Below are positions 63,811 to 64,000 of a stretch of 64,000 bases of DNA, piece after piece. How positions within the stretch are numbered: position 1 is the first letter of the stretch; each line of letters starts with the position of its first letter. The notes beneath the pieces were generated by a model. That model was not told the DNA's origin and did not search any database. It worked only from the letters and a program-made list of their open reading frames with translations. The DNA is from Chitinophagaceae bacterium UBA1930. GTDB lineage: Bacteria > Bacteroidota > Bacteroidia > Chitinophagales > Chitinophagaceae. The stretch spans positions 1,488,868 through 1,552,867 of the forward strand of contig DDFK01000002.1 of the NCBI GenBank assembly GCA_002337145.1, given 5' to 3'. Both the position numbers and the translations under genes were made by a program.

Positions 63811-64000
63811 ATAAGTCAAAGGGAATCAGGGATACCGCATAAAGTAACGGTGTATCAGGGCCTTAAAATGTAAACCCGCTTATTTGGGCATCAATAAAAC
63901 CAAATCGGTTTGCCCGAAACGGGAATGATGTCCATTTATAGGAATTTGATAGATAATACTATACAGCAACCCAGAAAAAAGAAAGGAATATGATATGCAA
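63811..64000. other. Upstream region of the giant adhesin gene
   Basis: This 190-nt stretch holds the leader and presumably the promoter of the adhesin operon. It is AT-rich with no recognisable ORF. No exact TAnnTTTG element was identified with confidence. Confidence 0.35.

Overview
The window looks like chromosome from a Bacteroidota bacterium, most likely of the Chitinophagaceae type. The signs are: several secreted proteins ending in type IX secretion (T9SS) C-terminal sorting domains, a PorP/SprF protein, gliding-type PKD adhesins, the bacillithiol enzyme BshC, LytTR two-component regulation with a periplasmic propeller kinase, and several promoters of the TAnnTTTG (-7) type close to start codons. 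Base composition is moderately low GC by eye. I saw no rRNA, tRNA, CRISPR array, prophage or intact insertion sequence.

Layout. 1-1739 (-): 3'-truncated secreted M43 zinc metalloprotease. 1909-3171 (-): nucleoside-symporter-type MFS protein. 3411-9929 (+): 2172-residue T9SS type B cargo. 9941-16207 (-): housekeeping run of Dph6-like ATPase, RNase HI, SmpB, AccD, class II aldolase, a metal/cobalamin-receptor-like protein and a cystathionine beta-synthase-like enzyme. 16521-18122 (+): BshC. 18238-18836 (-): remnants of two genes apparently joined by a deletion. 19071-22916 (-): a T9SS type A protein followed by a 63-residue protein with a PIDGGLSLLVAAG motif. 23449-23883 (+): SET-domain protein. 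23873-30367 (-): a seven-gene catabolic cluster (SDR, Zn-alcohol dehydrogenase, SDR, FAH-type hydrolase, LutA, LutB, LutC), which fits the non-phosphorylating L-fucose-type route that yields pyruvate plus L-lactate, with LutABC oxidising the lactate. 30532-33314: TMEM175-like channel, LysR regulator and YeiH-type transporter.

33388-39829 (-): a second T9SS type A plus small PVDGGLSLLVAAG cassette, paralogous to the one at 19-23 kb and lying directly downstream of a propeller histidine kinase and LytTR regulator pair. 39830-40451: decayed DNA holding a methylguanine-DNA methyltransferase fragment and a possible 37-residue membrane peptide. 40452-42103 (-): DoxX, ArsR, SRPBCC, SRPBCC operon with twin palindromic operator candidates upstream. 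42422-48080 (+): Crp/Fnr regulator, NAD(P)-binding epimerase-like protein, small secreted protein, DUF5856-like ferritin-fold protein, AraC regulator, VOC protein, DUF6265-like protein, YjdM and a YoaK/DUF1275 membrane protein.

48129-63810 (-): a giant 4886-residue T9SS type B adhesin with 34 tandem 84-86-residue PKD repeats, and 4 nt downstream its likely outer-membrane partner PorP/SprF. The repeats fall into two sequence classes, A and B, in an ordered series (A-A-A-B-A-B, then ABBB twice, ABB twice, AB seven times). That series, and the duplicated T9SS/small-CTERM cassette, are the two most unusual features. A 14-bp structured intergenic motif (GGCGTCGCACCCAT) occurs four times between 11 and 30 kb.
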